Shown: positions 16,467-25,500, counted from the stretch's first letter. The stretch is 64,000 nucleotides of DNA from CAZGMN01 sp964645765 (GCA_964645765.1 CAZYBE010000003.1:53377-117376), one strand, 5' to 3'. Notes: generated from the letters alone by a model not told the origin. Translations and numbers: made by a program.

Positions 16467-18266
16467 ATGGACAAGCAAGAAAAGAAAAAAGCGGCTCAGC
16501 CAAAAGCCAAAGCCGCAAAAGCTGCGCCGAAAAAAGTGCTGCTAAGGGAGGGTTTAAGCTTAAAGGAACTTTCTGATAAGACAAGAATCAAGGTCAAAGA
16601 CATCGTCGAAAAGCTCTCGCAAAAAGGTTACGACATAAGCGCCAATGATGTGATCAATGAATCTCTGGCTGCCGCCATCTCTCGAGAATTTAACCTTGAA
16701 ATCGAGTTGGTTTCAATCGAGAAAGAAACACGACTTATGGCTGAGAGTCATCCGGAGGACATGATTCTCAGGCCTCCCGTTGTAACCATCATGGGTCATG
16801 TTGACCATGGTAAAACCACTCTTCTCGATGCCATCAGGCGATCCAATCTTGTCGGAAAAGAATTCGGCGGGATTACCCAGCATATCGGCGCTTACCGAGT
16901 CCTTCACAATACGCGGCCGATAACTTTCATCGACACCCCCGGCCATGAGGCCTTCACCCAATTGAGGGCTCGAGGTGCGAGTGTCACCGACATCGTTATC
17001 CTGGTTGTCGCCGCCGATGACGGAGTGATGCCTCAAACAAGGGAAGCTATAAGCCATGCCAGAGAGGCCCATGTTCCGATTATAGTGGCTATTAACAAAA
17101 TTGATAAACCCCAAGCCGACGTGGAAAAAGTCAAGCACCAGTTGCAGAAGGAGGGGTTGACTGTAGAGCAATGGGGAGGAGACACGGTTAGTGTTGAGGT
17201 CTCTGGAAAAGAAAAAACAAATTTGAATGAGCTTCTGGAGATGATTCTTCTTTTGAGCGATGTTATCGAAATCAAGGCCAATCCCAAAATTAAAGCTCAC
17301 GGCGTCGTCCTGGAAGCTCGTTTGGACGCCAAAAAAGGTCCAGTGGCCACGGTTATCATTCAGCATGGCATCCTCCATCAAGGAGAGACCTTTATCTCAG
17401 GCCTATGTTACGGAAAAACGAGGGCACTCTTTGACGAGAACGGAAAAGCAATGACAAAAGCAGAGCCTTCGATGCCTGTTGAAATTCTCGGCTTCTCCGA
17501 GGTCCCTCAAGCAGGAGAGCTTTTCCAGGTTGTCGACAATCTAGACAAAGCCAAACAAATCGTCAACTATCGGCTCTCCAAGATCAAAGGAGAACCGCAC
17601 CGGCCAGAGCATCTGACTCTTGACGCCCTTTTCAAGAAAATGGAGGAAGGCACGGTTCAGGAGCTTCCCCTGATCATCAAGGCCGACGTTCAGGGCTCAG
17701 CCGAAGTTCTGAACGACATTCTTCCCAATTTGAGTGGCGAGAAGATAAAAATAAAAATTGTTCATTCAGCCACGGGGAAAATCACCGAATCCGATGTCCT
17801 TCTGGCTTCTGCCTCAAATGCCATCGTCATCGCCTACAACATCAAACCAGACCAAAAAATCCTGGATTTATCCAAAGAAGAAAATGTTGAGATCCGAACG
17901 TACAATGTCATTTATGAATTGACCCAAGATTTAAAAAAGGCCATCTCCGGAATGCTGGAACCGGTCAAAAAGGAGACCTGCCTTGGGAGGGCAGAAGTCA
18001 GAAGAATATTCGATTTATCGAAGGTTGGAAGAGTTGCTGGCTGTTATGTTGTCGATGGGAAAATAACTCGAAACTCAGAAATCAGGGTTATCAGGAACAA
18101 GGAGACCATCCATCAGGGTCGAATTTCTTCCCTTAAACATCTCAAAGACTCTGTCAATGAAGCCCTCAAAGACTATGAATGCGGTATCCGACTCGAGAAA
18201 TTCAAGGATTTCCAAGAAGGCGATATTCTCGAAGCTTTCATGACTGAAACCGTGAAGCCTGAGTAA
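16467..18266 (+). CDS. infB: Translation initiation factor IF-2
   Basis: 599 aa, a compact IF-2. A short Lys/Ala-rich tail (1-25) and one IF2_N subdomain (LSLKELSDKTRIKVKDIVEKL) replace the long N-terminal region of E. coli. The GTPase domain has G1 GHVDHGKTT, G3 DTPGHEAF and G4 NKID, followed by domains II and III and the C2 fMet-tRNA-binding domain (ETCLGRAEVRRIFDLSK). It delivers initiator tRNA to the 30S subunit. It sits 35 nt after nusA and 9 nt before ylxP. Confidence 0.97.
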   Translation: MDKQEKKKAAQPKAKAAKAAPKKVLLREGLSLKELSDKTRIKVKDIVEKLSQKGYDISANDVINESLAAAISREFNLEIELVSIEKETRLMAESHPEDMILRPPVVTIMGHVDHGKTTLLDAIRRSNLVGKEFGGITQHIGAYRVLHNTRPITFIDTPGHEAFTQLRARGASVTDIVILVVAADDGVMPQTREAISHAREAHVPIIVAINKIDKPQADVEKVKHQLQKEGLTVEQWGGDTVSVEVSGKEKTNLNELLEMILLLSDVIEIKANPKIKAHGVVLEARLDAKKGPVATVIIQHGILHQGETFISGLCYGKTRALFDENGKAMTKAEPSMPVEILGFSEVPQAGELFQVVDNLDKAKQIVNYRLSKIKGEPHRPEHLTLDALFKKMEEGTVQELPLIIKADVQGSAEVLNDILPNLSGEKIKIKIVHSATGKITESDVLLASASNAIVIAYNIKPDQKILDLSKEENVEIRTYNVIYELTQDLKKAISGMLEPVKKETCLGRAEVRRIFDLSKVGRVAGCYVVDGKITRNSEIRVIRNKETIHQGRISSLKHLKDSVNEALKDYECGIRLEKFKDFQEGDILEAFMTETVKPE

Positions 18267-18275
18267 CAAAATTCA

Positions 18276-18557
18276 ATGGTTATCGGGTTTTTATCTTTGG
18301 AGATTTACCTCCCTTATTCCCATTCATTGAAGGACAAAAGGCAAAGATTATCCAGCCTCATCAATCGCTTGAAGACAAAATACAATGTGGCTTTTGCCGA
18401 GCTGGATTTTCAAAAAAAGTGGCAGAGGACAATAATCGGCATTGTGACTCTTAATAACCAAAAAAGGGTCATCGAAGGCCTCTTTCAGAGAATCGTAGCT
18501 GACGCAGAACAAAATATTGACGGACGGATCATCAATCAACACATATACTACTTCTGA
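18276..18557 (+). CDS. YlxP/DUF503 family protein
   Basis: 93 aa with the DUF503 pattern: GFLSLEIYLPYSHSLKDKRQ at the start, then LINRLKTKYNVAFAELDFQKKWQRTIIGIVTL and a C-terminal helix. DUF503 proteins are regularly found between infB and rbfA and are thought to assist ribosome assembly. It lies 9 nt after infB. Confidence 0.9.
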   Translation: MVIGFLSLEIYLPYSHSLKDKRQRLSSLINRLKTKYNVAFAELDFQKKWQRTIIGIVTLNNQKRVIEGLFQRIVADAEQNIDGRIINQHIYYF

Positions 18558-18635
18558 CAAAGACAAAGCGCAAAGCAAAACCATTGATCAAAGGAAAAAA
18601 TCTCTTCACATCTTGAAAAAGAGAAGCAGGCTTAA

Positions 18636-18986
18636 ATGAGCACTTCTTTAAGGCAGAAAAGAGTTGCCAGCGTGATCAAGGAAGAGATTAGCCGTCTTCT
18701 TATTGAAGGAATTCAAGACTCATCCTCAGGTTTGATCACAGTCACCCGGGTTGAAATGACCCCCGACCTGATGACAGCTCACATCTACCTCAGCATTTTT
18801 GGCGGCGGAGAAAAAGAAGCAACTCTTCGACTTCTGGAAAGAAGAAAGGGCTTTCTGAGAAAATCTATTGCCTCCAAGGTTAAGTTAAAGTATAATCCGA
18901 TGCTAATTTTTTCTTTTGACCCGAGCCTCGATTACGAAGCAAGAATAGACAAGATCTTAGAAAAAATGAAGAAAAATGAAAAATGA
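18636..18986 (+). CDS. rbfA: 30S ribosome-binding factor RbfA
   Basis: 116 aa KH-type protein that helps mature the 30S subunit and 16S rRNA 5' end. Family features are RQKRVASVIKEEISRLL at the N-terminus, LITVTRVEMTPDLMTAHIYLS in the middle and LKYNPMLIFSFDPSLDYEARID at the C-terminus. It overlaps the next gene by 11 nt, which implies translational coupling. Confidence 0.94.
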   Translation: MSTSLRQKRVASVIKEEISRLLIEGIQDSSSGLITVTRVEMTPDLMTAHIYLSIFGGGEKEATLRLLERRKGFLRKSIASKVKLKYNPMLIFSFDPSLDYEARIDKILEKMKKNEK

Positions 18987-19977
18987 CCCTGTAGGTTCAA
19001 TCTGCAAAAAGATTCTCGAAAGCCAGCGCATCGCTATCACCTCCCACCTCAGACCTGATGGCGACTCCATCTGCACCAGCCTTGCCTTAGCCTTTACGGC
19101 AGAGCTTTTAGGAAAAGAGGCCAAGATTATAAACAAAGACCCCACTCCTTTTCCGTTCAACCGCTTTCCTGACATTGAAAAAATCCAAATTGGACAAATC
19201 GCACCTGAAAAATTTGACATCGTCATCCTCTTTGAGTGCGCCAATGTTTCCCGCTCCGGACAGGAGGGTCTTGATAAATACTTCAAAATCAATATCGACC
19301 ACCATTATTCCAATGATTATTATGCCGACATAGACTGGGTTGAACCTAAAGTATCCGCTGTGGGAGAAATGGCCTTCGACCTGGCAGAAAAACTTGATAT
19401 CCGATTCACGCCTCAAATAGCAAACCATCTTTATTGCGCTATCGTCTCCGACACGGGCTCATTTCAATTTTCCAACACCACAGCCAGAAGCCTTGAGGTC
19501 TGCTCGAAACTCATGACTCATGGAGCCAATTCCATCAGAATCTCTGAGCTTTTATTCAACACGAATTCCCCTGAAAAAATTAAGCTGTTGGGCCAGGTGC
19601 TCTCCACCTTAAAGATAAACAAAAAAGGCAATATTGCCACCATCACCATGTTCAGAAAATACCTGGATTCTCTCAACCTCAAGGAAATAGACACTGAAGA
19701 CATCACAACCTTGGCCCGTTCGATCCAAGGGGTGAAAATGGTCCTCTTCTTCAAAGAAATGGAAAAAGATACTTTCCGTGTCAGCCTCAGAGCAAAAGGC
19801 GAAGCCGATGCAATTTTTGTTGCTGAACATTTCGGTGGAGGCGGCCATCTCCATGCGGCCGGCTTTACAGTCACCGGCAAATATGAAAAACTTTTAAAAG
19901 AAATCCCTGCGGAAGTTGAAAAATTGTTGGAGAAAAACAAGCTCAAGAAAAAGAATAAATCGGCTGACCTTTTTTAA
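18976..19977 (+). CDS. nrnA: DHH/DHHA1 phosphoesterase, NrnA-like oligoribonuclease/pAp phosphatase
   Basis: 333 aa. N-terminal DHH motifs are HLRPDGDSICTSLAL, then ILFECANV, NIDHHYSNDYYAD (the DHH triad) and VSDTGSFQF. The C-terminal DHHA1 domain has HFGGGGHLHAAGF. NrnA enzymes degrade nanoRNA and dephosphorylate pAp, and some cleave linear cyclic-dinucleotide products. Position between rbfA and truB is the standard one. The ATG lies inside the 3' end of rbfA, and truB follows after 3 nt. Confidence 0.9.
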   Translation: MKNDPVGSICKKILESQRIAITSHLRPDGDSICTSLALAFTAELLGKEAKIINKDPTPFPFNRFPDIEKIQIGQIAPEKFDIVILFECANVSRSGQEGLDKYFKINIDHHYSNDYYADIDWVEPKVSAVGEMAFDLAEKLDIRFTPQIANHLYCAIVSDTGSFQFSNTTARSLEVCSKLMTHGANSIRISELLFNTNSPEKIKLLGQVLSTLKINKKGNIATITMFRKYLDSLNLKEIDTEDITTLARSIQGVKMVLFFKEMEKDTFRVSLRAKGEADAIFVAEHFGGGGHLHAAGFTVTGKYEKLLKEIPAEVEKLLEKNKLKKKNKSADLF

Positions 19978-19980
19978 ATC

Positions 19981-20922
19981 ATGGACGGGCTTATCCTCGT
20001 CAACAAGCCTCAAAACCTCACTTCCCACGATATCGTCGCTCGAATCAGAGAGTTCCTAAAGGTCCGAAGAGCCGGGCACTTTGGCACTTTGGACCCCTTA
20101 GCCACAGGACTGATGATGGTGGCTGTGGGTAAAACAACGAGGCTCTTTCCTTTTTTTTCTAAAGCAGATAAATCCTACAGAGGAGTGATGAGATTGGGCT
20201 TCTCCACTGAGACCTATGACTCAACGGGAAAGCCAACTTCAAGAGAAACAAAAGACTATCCCACAAAGCCAACCGTCCGGAAGGCTATGAAAAAATTTGA
20301 GGGAGTGACCGAACAGATTCCTCCCGCCTATTCGGCCAAAAAATACAAAGGCAAGCCTCTTTATTCACTCGCCAGAGGGAAAAAAGAATTTGAATTAAGG
20401 CCAACTCGAGTCTCTATCCATTTCCTGCGCTTAAAGAAATACAATCCTCCTTTTCTTGAATTCGAAGTGCGGTGCTCTTCTGGAACTTACATCCGCTCTT
20501 TGGCACACGACCTGGGTCAAATCTTGGGATGCGGAGCCCATCTCTCCGAGCTCACCAGGACAGCCGTGGGCAACTTTCATCTCAAGGGTTGTCTCACCCT
20601 TGAAGAAATAAAAAAGTTGGCTGAAGCGAAGCAAATCGAGAAATTTCTCCTCCCCCTCGAATCTCTCCTCCCTGAATTTCCTAAGATTATCCTTGATGAG
20701 CGGGGCGAGGCACTGGCTCGAAATGGCAACCTCATCCTCGCTGAAAATGTCTTGAAAATCACTCCTGCCTTTCCTTCCCTTCCCACTGACTCTTCGCAGC
20801 TCGACATCATCTTCAGAATGTTCAGTCGAGAAGGAAAATTTCTTGCCATAGCAAAAAAGATGCCAGAGAAAAATTGCTTCCATCCATTTTTGGTCATCGA
20901 CACCGGGGAAAACCCGAAGTAA
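19981..20922 (+). CDS. truB: tRNA pseudouridine(55) synthase TruB
   Basis: 313 aa. Makes pseudouridine at position 55 of tRNAs. The catalytic Asp is D38 in HFGTLDPLATG; other family motifs are YSAKKYKGKPLY and CSSGTYIRSLAHDLG. The C-terminal part (about 230-313) is a PUA-like extension. It starts 3 nt after nrnA and ends the core RNA-processing operon. A short gap with GAATTC-TT-GAATTC follows. Confidence 0.95.
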   Translation: MDGLILVNKPQNLTSHDIVARIREFLKVRRAGHFGTLDPLATGLMMVAVGKTTRLFPFFSKADKSYRGVMRLGFSTETYDSTGKPTSRETKDYPTKPTVRKAMKKFEGVTEQIPPAYSAKKYKGKPLYSLARGKKEFELRPTRVSIHFLRLKKYNPPFLEFEVRCSSGTYIRSLAHDLGQILGCGAHLSELTRTAVGNFHLKGCLTLEEIKKLAEAKQIEKFLLPLESLLPEFPKIILDERGEALARNGNLILAENVLKITPAFPSLPTDSSQLDIIFRMFSREGKFLAIAKKMPEKNCFHPFLVIDTGENPK

Positions 20923-20997
20923 CTGAAAATAAAGAAAAAGCGTTTCATTAATCGAATTCTTGAATTCTGATACAAGATATTGTATTTTATAAGAGAC

Positions 20998-21276
20998 ATG
21001 AGGATAAACAAGAATCAAATTGAGCACCTGGCTTTTATCGCCGTAAGAAATCTGATCAAAGAGAAAAAAATCATCTTTGAAGACAAAAACAAGCTCATTG
21101 AAAGCCTTGTGAATCTCTTAACCGAAGATTTCCAGAAAGAAGATAAGCTTGACCAGGAGGTGAGGGAAATACTCAACAAGTACATGGAAAAAATACGTAA
21201 TGAAAATATTGAATACCAGACCATGTTCAGAATGATAAAAACAAAGCTAGCGAAAGAAAGGAATATCGTCCTTTGA
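20998..21276 (+). CDS. DUF507 family protein, first of a tandem pair
   Basis: About 92 aa from the ATG at 20998; a TTG at 20980 is also in frame. It starts MRINKNQIEHLAFIAVRNLI and is mostly helical and charged, with LTEDFQKEDKLDQEVREIL and a C-terminal helix. DUF507 proteins are small, of unknown function, and usually come as two neighbouring genes. The last bases overlap the TTG start of the next gene (TTGA), which indicates translational coupling. Confidence 0.8.
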   Translation: MRINKNQIEHLAFIAVRNLIKEKKIIFEDKNKLIESLVNLLTEDFQKEDKLDQEVREILNKYMEKIRNENIEYQTMFRMIKTKLAKERNIVL

Positions 21277-21563
21277 GCCTGAAATTATCAAGAGAAAAAA
21301 TCAATTTTCTGGCCCGCCAGATTCTCAACTTGCTTTTTGAAAACGAGCAGGTCGAATTCCTTGTCGAGCCTAACGAGATCAGGCTCTCTGTGGTGAGAAG
21401 CATCGAAGAAGAGATGAAGCTCTATGATCAAATCGACAAAAGGGCTGTACAAAAAATCCAATCCCAGAAAAAAGCCATTGAAGAAGGAAGCAGGGAATGG
21501 GAGATTCTCTACCGTAAATATTACAATGAAGAAATCTCAAAGCTCGGAAAAATTGCCGAATAA
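21273..21563 (+). CDS. DUF507 family protein, second of a tandem pair
   Basis: 96 aa, TTG start inside the stop region of the preceding gene. The N-terminus LKLSREKINFLARQILNLLFEN parallels the start of the upstream protein, and VRSIEEEMKLYDQIDKRAVQKIQSQ forms a helical middle. This pattern fits a DUF507 paralogue made by duplication. Its 3' end overlaps the proposed start of the thioesterase gene by 38 nt. The function of the family is not known. Confidence 0.78.
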   Translation: MSLKLSREKINFLARQILNLLFENEQVEFLVEPNEIRLSVVRSIEEEMKLYDQIDKRAVQKIQSQKKAIEEGSREWEILYRKYYNEEISKLGKIAE

Positions 21564-21984
21564 AATCTTCTTAAACCAGGGGAAAAATAATCTCATAGAA
21601 ATCGAAGAAAGAGTCCGTTACTCTGAAGTCGACCGCATGGGGGTTGCCCATAATAAAAATTATTTTGAATGGTTTGAGATTGGCCGGACTGAATACTGCC
21701 GCCAGAAAAACATACCTTACAAAACCATCGAAGACCAGGGTTATTATCTCGTCGTCGTCGAGGCTTTTTGCAGATATAAAAAGCCCTTGGGATACGACCA
21801 AAAATTTCTTGTCCGCGTCTCTTTGGAAAAAGCCACTGCGAAAAAATTTGTTTTCGCCTATGAGTTATTGACCAAAGGAGAGAAAAAATTGATTGCCTCT
21901 GGCTATACTGTCCACATCGTGACCAATTCAGATGCCAAGGTCTGCTCTCTTCCGCCTGAGATCATGAAGAAAATAAAGGCATAA
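21526..21984 (+). CDS. YbgC-like acyl-CoA thioesterase (4HBT)
   Basis: About 152 aa hot-dog-fold thioesterase from the ATG at 21526. The YbgC/FadM signature RYSEVDRMGVAHNKNYFEWFE contains the catalytic Asp and the GxxHxxxY segment (position of the nucleophile-activating residues). Strands VVEAFCRYKKPLGYDQKFLVRV follow. It hydrolyses short- or medium-chain acyl-CoA esters. The longer in-frame start at 21424 would lie inside DUF507 gene two and is unlikely. It ends the co-directional run that starts at nusA. Confidence 0.88.
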   Translation: MKKSQSSEKLPNKIFLNQGKNNLIEIEERVRYSEVDRMGVAHNKNYFEWFEIGRTEYCRQKNIPYKTIEDQGYYLVVVEAFCRYKKPLGYDQKFLVRVSLEKATAKKFVFAYELLTKGEKKLIASGYTVHIVTNSDAKVCSLPPEIMKKIKA

Positions 21985-22026
21985 AGGAATATCCCCTAAA
22001 AGTCGCTAAATGGAAGCTCCAGCGAT

Positions 22027-22890
22027 TCAGGCTCTAAGATAGTCCTTTTTGATGAGGTATTCCTTCAGGGCTTTTTCCCAGGGCGAAAACTCAGTTAATC
22101 CAATTTTTTTTGCATTCCTTTTCTCTAAGACAGAATAAAGAGGCCGCAGAGCACGAGCCCCATAAGTTTTTGAATCAACAGGGATAAGGTCGGCTTTTTT
22201 CCCGATCAGGGAAAATATCATTCTGGCAAACTCAAACCAGGTGCATTGACCCTCATTGGTCATATGGTAGAGGCCATAATGTTTTGTCCGGATGAGCTCA
22301 GCGATTCTTGAGCCAAGCTCTGCTGTCGATGTCGGTGTAACCCACTGGTCGTTGACAACTCTTAACGGTTTTCCCGCTTTCTCTAAAGAAATAACCGTAT
22401 CGACAAAATTATAACCTTTTCCCCAGCAGCCCGCCTCCCCATAAAGACCGCAGGTCCTGATGAGGAAGTATTTCTCCAGGGCATTCTGCACAAAATATTC
22501 TCCAGCCAGTTTTGAGACTGCATAGACATTCAGGGGATTTGGGGCATCGTCCTCAACATATGGAACCCTTTTCTTCCCGTCGAAGACATAATCTGTGCTG
22601 AAATGGACTAAGGCCAATCCAAGCTCCCGACAAATCAGGGCGACTTTCCTGACCGCTATTGAATTGACTTTAAAAGCTTTCTGAGGATTATCCTCACATT
22701 CATCAACCTTATGGTAGGCAGCAGTGTTGATGACAACCTCAAGGTCAAGTTCAGAAAGAACCTTCTTTGTCTTCTGAGGATTGGTGATGTCAAGGTCAGG
22801 GTAATAAAGGGGAAAAGGCTTATCGTCCTTGAGTGCCTTCATTAAATCAGACCCGAGCTGACCGTCAGCCCCGATGATGGCGATTTTCAT
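22027..22890 (-). CDS. rfbD: dTDP-4-dehydrorhamnose reductase-like SDR
   Basis: 287 aa. Extended SDR with NAD(P)-binding GADGQLGSD at the N-terminus, INTAAYHKVDECE (the diagnostic RmlD stretch), FSTDYVFDG and the catalytic Y-x-x-x-K in YAVSKLAGE. It would reduce dTDP-4-keto-L-rhamnose to dTDP-L-rhamnose; no rfbA, rfbB or rfbC lies nearby, so the substrate is less sure. The ATG at 22890 gives the canonical MKIAIIGADG start. It follows the terminator of the upstream minus-strand gene. Confidence 0.88.
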   Translation of the reverse strand: MKIAIIGADGQLGSDLMKALKDDKPFPLYYPDLDITNPQKTKKVLSELDLEVVINTAAYHKVDECEDNPQKAFKVNSIAVRKVALICRELGLALVHFSTDYVFDGKKRVPYVEDDAPNPLNVYAVSKLAGEYFVQNALEKYFLIRTCGLYGEAGCWGKGYNFVDTVISLEKAGKPLRVVNDQWVTPTSTAELGSRIAELIRTKHYGLYHMTNEGQCTWFEFARMIFSLIGKKADLIPVDSKTYGARALRPLYSVLEKRNAKKIGLTEFSPWEKALKEYLIKKDYLRA

Positions 22891-22953
22891 CTTTAAAAAA
22901 TCCTTGATTCTCCAAGAAAACTTCCCGCGTTTCTTTGCGACTCTTTCAAGATG

Positions 22954-22987
22954 AACAAAAAAGGCCAAGGATTTCTCCTTGGCCTTT
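22954..22987 (-). terminator. Intrinsic terminator after the PKD/barrel gene
   Basis: On the minus strand a perfect 12-bp stem, AAAGGCCAAGGA with TCCTTGGCCTTT around a 4-nt loop (22960-22987), runs into TTTTTTG. It lies 26 nt past the stop of the gene at 23014-24441, in the right orientation. Confidence 0.85.
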
Positions 22988-23013
22988 CTATCTCTGGCTA
23001 AAGTTTCCCGAGC

Positions 23014-24441
23014 TTAGAGAAGGAACCTGAACCCGGCCATCACTTTGCTGCTGCCTGAGATACGGCCCTCTAAGAAGATTGAGCCTTTCATTTTGACTTT
23101 ATCAATCACATTATACCCAGCATTGGCGACGAGCTCGACGGTCGAACCTTCACCAGCTCTAACGCTTGTTGAGAATCCAGCTCCAGCTCCAAAGTAAGAC
23201 TTGCCTGAGTGGAAATTGGCAAGGACATTGGCCATGAAGAAAGAGTCCCAGCCACCGCTAAAAGGAAAAGCCCCTCCTCCGGAGACGATTAAACTCCATT
23301 TATGAGGAACAAACTCATACTCAATGCCCAGCCTCCCTCCAAAGGCGCCAGAAGAACCGCCCCCTGCAAAAACAGCCATTGGGCCTGCGTCGACCAAGAA
23401 GAAGAGTTTCTTGTATTTTTCCTTGACTTCGACTCTCGCCGGTTCAGAAACAGCTCCAAAATCATCAGTAACAATGGCTGTGACAGTGAAAACTCCTTCC
23501 TTATCGAATGTCTTTTCCCAAGTGAAGGGCTTTTCGGTCGCTGTCTGCTTGTCAACCACATTCCCTCCTTGATCTGTAATCTCAAAATCAACCTTACGGA
23601 CTTCACCATCAGGGTCGGATGAGCCGGAAGCGCTAAAAGTGACGGGCAATCCAACATAATCTTCTTTCGTGGAGCTCTCCAAACTGCTCACAGGAGGAAA
23701 ATTGATGTAGACCTTGGTTTCGCTGGGATTCGTGGAAGCGTTGCCTTTGATATTGTAAGCCTTTCCTTTGAAGGGGTACTCTCCAGGCTTGTCAAATTTT
23801 GTCTGCCACTTGGCAGAGTCTGGCGTCAGCTTCTGGGAAGCGATCTTGGTTCCTGCTTTATCGAAAACCTCCACTTCCATGGATTGGGCATTCTGGGAGC
23901 CGCTCATATCCACAGAGATTGGGTCATTGATGTTGGCTTTGGCAGGAGTAACTTTCATATCACAGATTGCATCAGGAATAATTTCTTCCACTTTGCGCAG
24001 GGCAATATTGCCGCAGGGCTTGGGCATAACGAATTCGTAGTGGTTGTAGCCTTTTACGACCGTGAAAGAAAAAACTGCAAGGGGCGTCTTGCCTGCCCAC
24101 TCAATGTCTTTGGCCACTTTTACTCTTTCTCGAGAGCGAAAAAGCATCCACATCAATTTGTCTCCGATGGGCAGCATTTTCTCCTCAAAAGTCGCTGCTT
24201 TAATCTGATCGATAAACGGGAAAAACAAGTCCCCATACCCAGCCGTATCAAAGCCATATTTGATATCCCCGGTGTATTTATCGACAAGAATCTTCATGAC
24301 CTGAGCTACAGGCACTTCTCCCTTGATTCGAACTAAAGTGTATCGCCCGATTTCCTTAAGTTTTGTTGTTTGAGCATAAGACGCGACAGAAAAAAGGAGA
24401 AAGCCTGCCATCATCAGAATGCATAACTTTTTAAATTTCAT
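23014..24441 (-). CDS. Secreted protein with PKD/Ig-like repeats and C-terminal barrel
   Basis: 475 aa. A signal peptide (MKFKKLCILMMAGFLLFSVA, cleavage near SYAQT) is followed by an alpha/beta region (about 25-150) and two Ig/PKD-like modules (about 155-245 and 250-345; AKANINDPISVDMSGSQNA and GLPVTFSASGSSDPDG). The C-terminal glycine- and aromatic-rich part (about 350-475) looks like an OmpA-like or other small beta-barrel and ends in GFRFLL. It may anchor the Ig modules in the outer membrane. It has its own promoter and terminator, so it is monocistronic. No named family is recognised. Confidence 0.72.
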   Translation of the reverse strand: MKFKKLCILMMAGFLLFSVASYAQTTKLKEIGRYTLVRIKGEVPVAQVMKILVDKYTGDIKYGFDTAGYGDLFFPFIDQIKAATFEEKMLPIGDKLMWMLFRSRERVKVAKDIEWAGKTPLAVFSFTVVKGYNHYEFVMPKPCGNIALRKVEEIIPDAICDMKVTPAKANINDPISVDMSGSQNAQSMEVEVFDKAGTKIASQKLTPDSAKWQTKFDKPGEYPFKGKAYNIKGNASTNPSETKVYINFPPVSSLESSTKEDYVGLPVTFSASGSSDPDGEVRKVDFEITDQGGNVVDKQTATEKPFTWEKTFDKEGVFTVTAIVTDDFGAVSEPARVEVKEKYKKLFFLVDAGPMAVFAGGGSSGAFGGRLGIEYEFVPHKWSLIVSGGGAFPFSGGWDSFFMANVLANFHSGKSYFGAGAGFSTSVRAGEGSTVELVANAGYNVIDKVKMKGSIFLEGRISGSSKVMAGFRFLL

Positions 24442-24484
24442 CTCAGCCTCCTTTTATCAAAAAATGAATTAAATCTATATAAGT

Positions 24485-24514
24485 AACATATAAAAATACT
24501 GCTTATGTTGTCAA
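24485..24514 (-). promoter_or_regulatory. Sigma70-type promoter of the PKD/barrel gene
   Basis: On the minus strand TTGACA (24514-24509), an 18-bp spacer and TATGTT (24490-24485) lie about 45 bp before the start; AAGGAGG precedes the ATG. Confidence 0.65.
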
Positions 24515-24523
24515 GGAAAATCG

Positions 24524-24560
24524 AAAAAAACGGTCATTCGCTATTCCGTGATTGAATGAC
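24524..24560 (-). terminator. Intrinsic terminator after the glutamine amidotransferase gene
   Basis: On the minus strand GTCATTC and GAATGAC (24560-24533) form a stem with a 14-nt loop, followed by CG and seven T (24530-24524). It lies 44 nt after the stop codon of the amidotransferase gene. Confidence 0.7.
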
Positions 24561-24603
24561 GTTTGCGAATTAGCCCCTTCTGGGTCAGATTTTTAAAGCC
24601 ATC

Positions 24604-25305
24604 TCAATTCATATCTCTCGACATTAAAAAATATTTGACGATTCGCCGGATAAGACCGGAGTCTCTGGGTCTTGAGTTTAGGGCCGCTTCAAAAAAAAGC
24701 TTTGTCTTTAAATTCAAGGAGATGAGTTTATTCAAGAATTTCTGGGCGCTTGAGATATCGATCTCAGGATGGATTTGAAGACCCCAGATCGGTCTTTTTT
24801 TCATCTGAAAGGCCTGAATCTTGCAATCCTGTGAGGAAGCGAGAACCGCAAAAGCATCGCTCAGATTGACGACTTCATCAAAGTGAATGGAAAAGGAGAA
24901 AGCGGTCCTTTTTTTGCCAAGAAGTTCACTCTCTTTTTGAATCTGGACAGGAATCCAGCCCACCTCAGGCATAAGACATCGCTGAACATACGACTTCCCT
25001 AAGAGAGCCAAGACAAGGAGCTGATGTCCGTAGCAGCTTCCGAGAACCGAGAGTCCTTTTTCCACAGCTTCCTGGACAAGCTCAAGCTCTTCATAAACCC
25101 AGCTTTCCCTATCCAAGATGGAAGCTTCTGAGCCAGTCAGGATTATGTGTGTGTATCCTCTTTTCGGGTCTGGAAAATGGCTTCTGGTCGCTCTGAAGGC
25201 TTCCCAAGCAACATCCAAATAAGGACTCCAGTGCTCAACGGGATTGTAAACAGAAGAGTTGATTGAATTATCGACGATTGCCACTTTTATCTCATTCTTT
25301 CTCAT
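24604..25305 (-). CDS. Class I glutamine amidotransferase-like protein
   Basis: About 233 aa stand-alone GATase1. The nucleophile Cys is in GSCYGHQLL, and the catalytic His-Glu pair is in WGLQIHPEID. The oxyanion strand is HIILTGSEASI. Stand-alone members include GMP synthase glutaminase-like and YfeJ-type proteins, and the acceptor substrate cannot be told. The ATG at 25305 is chosen because it immediately precedes the first strand (IKVAIVD); 25332 is possible. A terminator follows. Confidence 0.85.
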   Translation of the reverse strand: MRKNEIKVAIVDNSINSSVYNPVEHWSPYLDVAWEAFRATRSHFPDPKRGYTHIILTGSEASILDRESWVYEELELVQEAVEKGLSVLGSCYGHQLLVLALLGKSYVQRCLMPEVGWIPVQIQKESELLGKKRTAFSFSIHFDEVVNLSDAFAVLASSQDCKIQAFQMKKRPIWGLQIHPEIDISSAQKFLNKLISLNLKTKLFFEAALNSRPRDSGLIRRIVKYFLMSRDMN

Positions 25306-25404
25306 TCTGACTTTCCGACTTTGAATTCTCATCTCAAATTATAAACACCTAAGGCAGAAATACAACTCATATCCTTTTTACTATAAATTTCGTTTTAGCG
25401 TTAG

Positions 25405-25478
25405 GCGAAGGCTAAGCGGTTCGAAAACCGTTTGAATAGCTCAGGCAGAGTGGTTCGTCAGCACGCCGCTTTTGCCCC
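25405..25478 (+). repeat. Dispersed palindromic element, family 1, partial copy C
   Basis: GCGAAGGC near the start and AAAACCGTTTGAA followed by AGCTCAGGCAGA and GTGGTTCG match the left half of copy A at 15195-15245. The 19-bp closing repeat is missing. A small CGGTT/AACCG hairpin is present. It lies 23 nt before copy B, so the amidotransferase/ACT gap holds two members of the family and a promoter, and no gene. Confidence 0.7.
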
Positions 25479-25500
25479 AGCCAATCAATTATTAGGCGAA

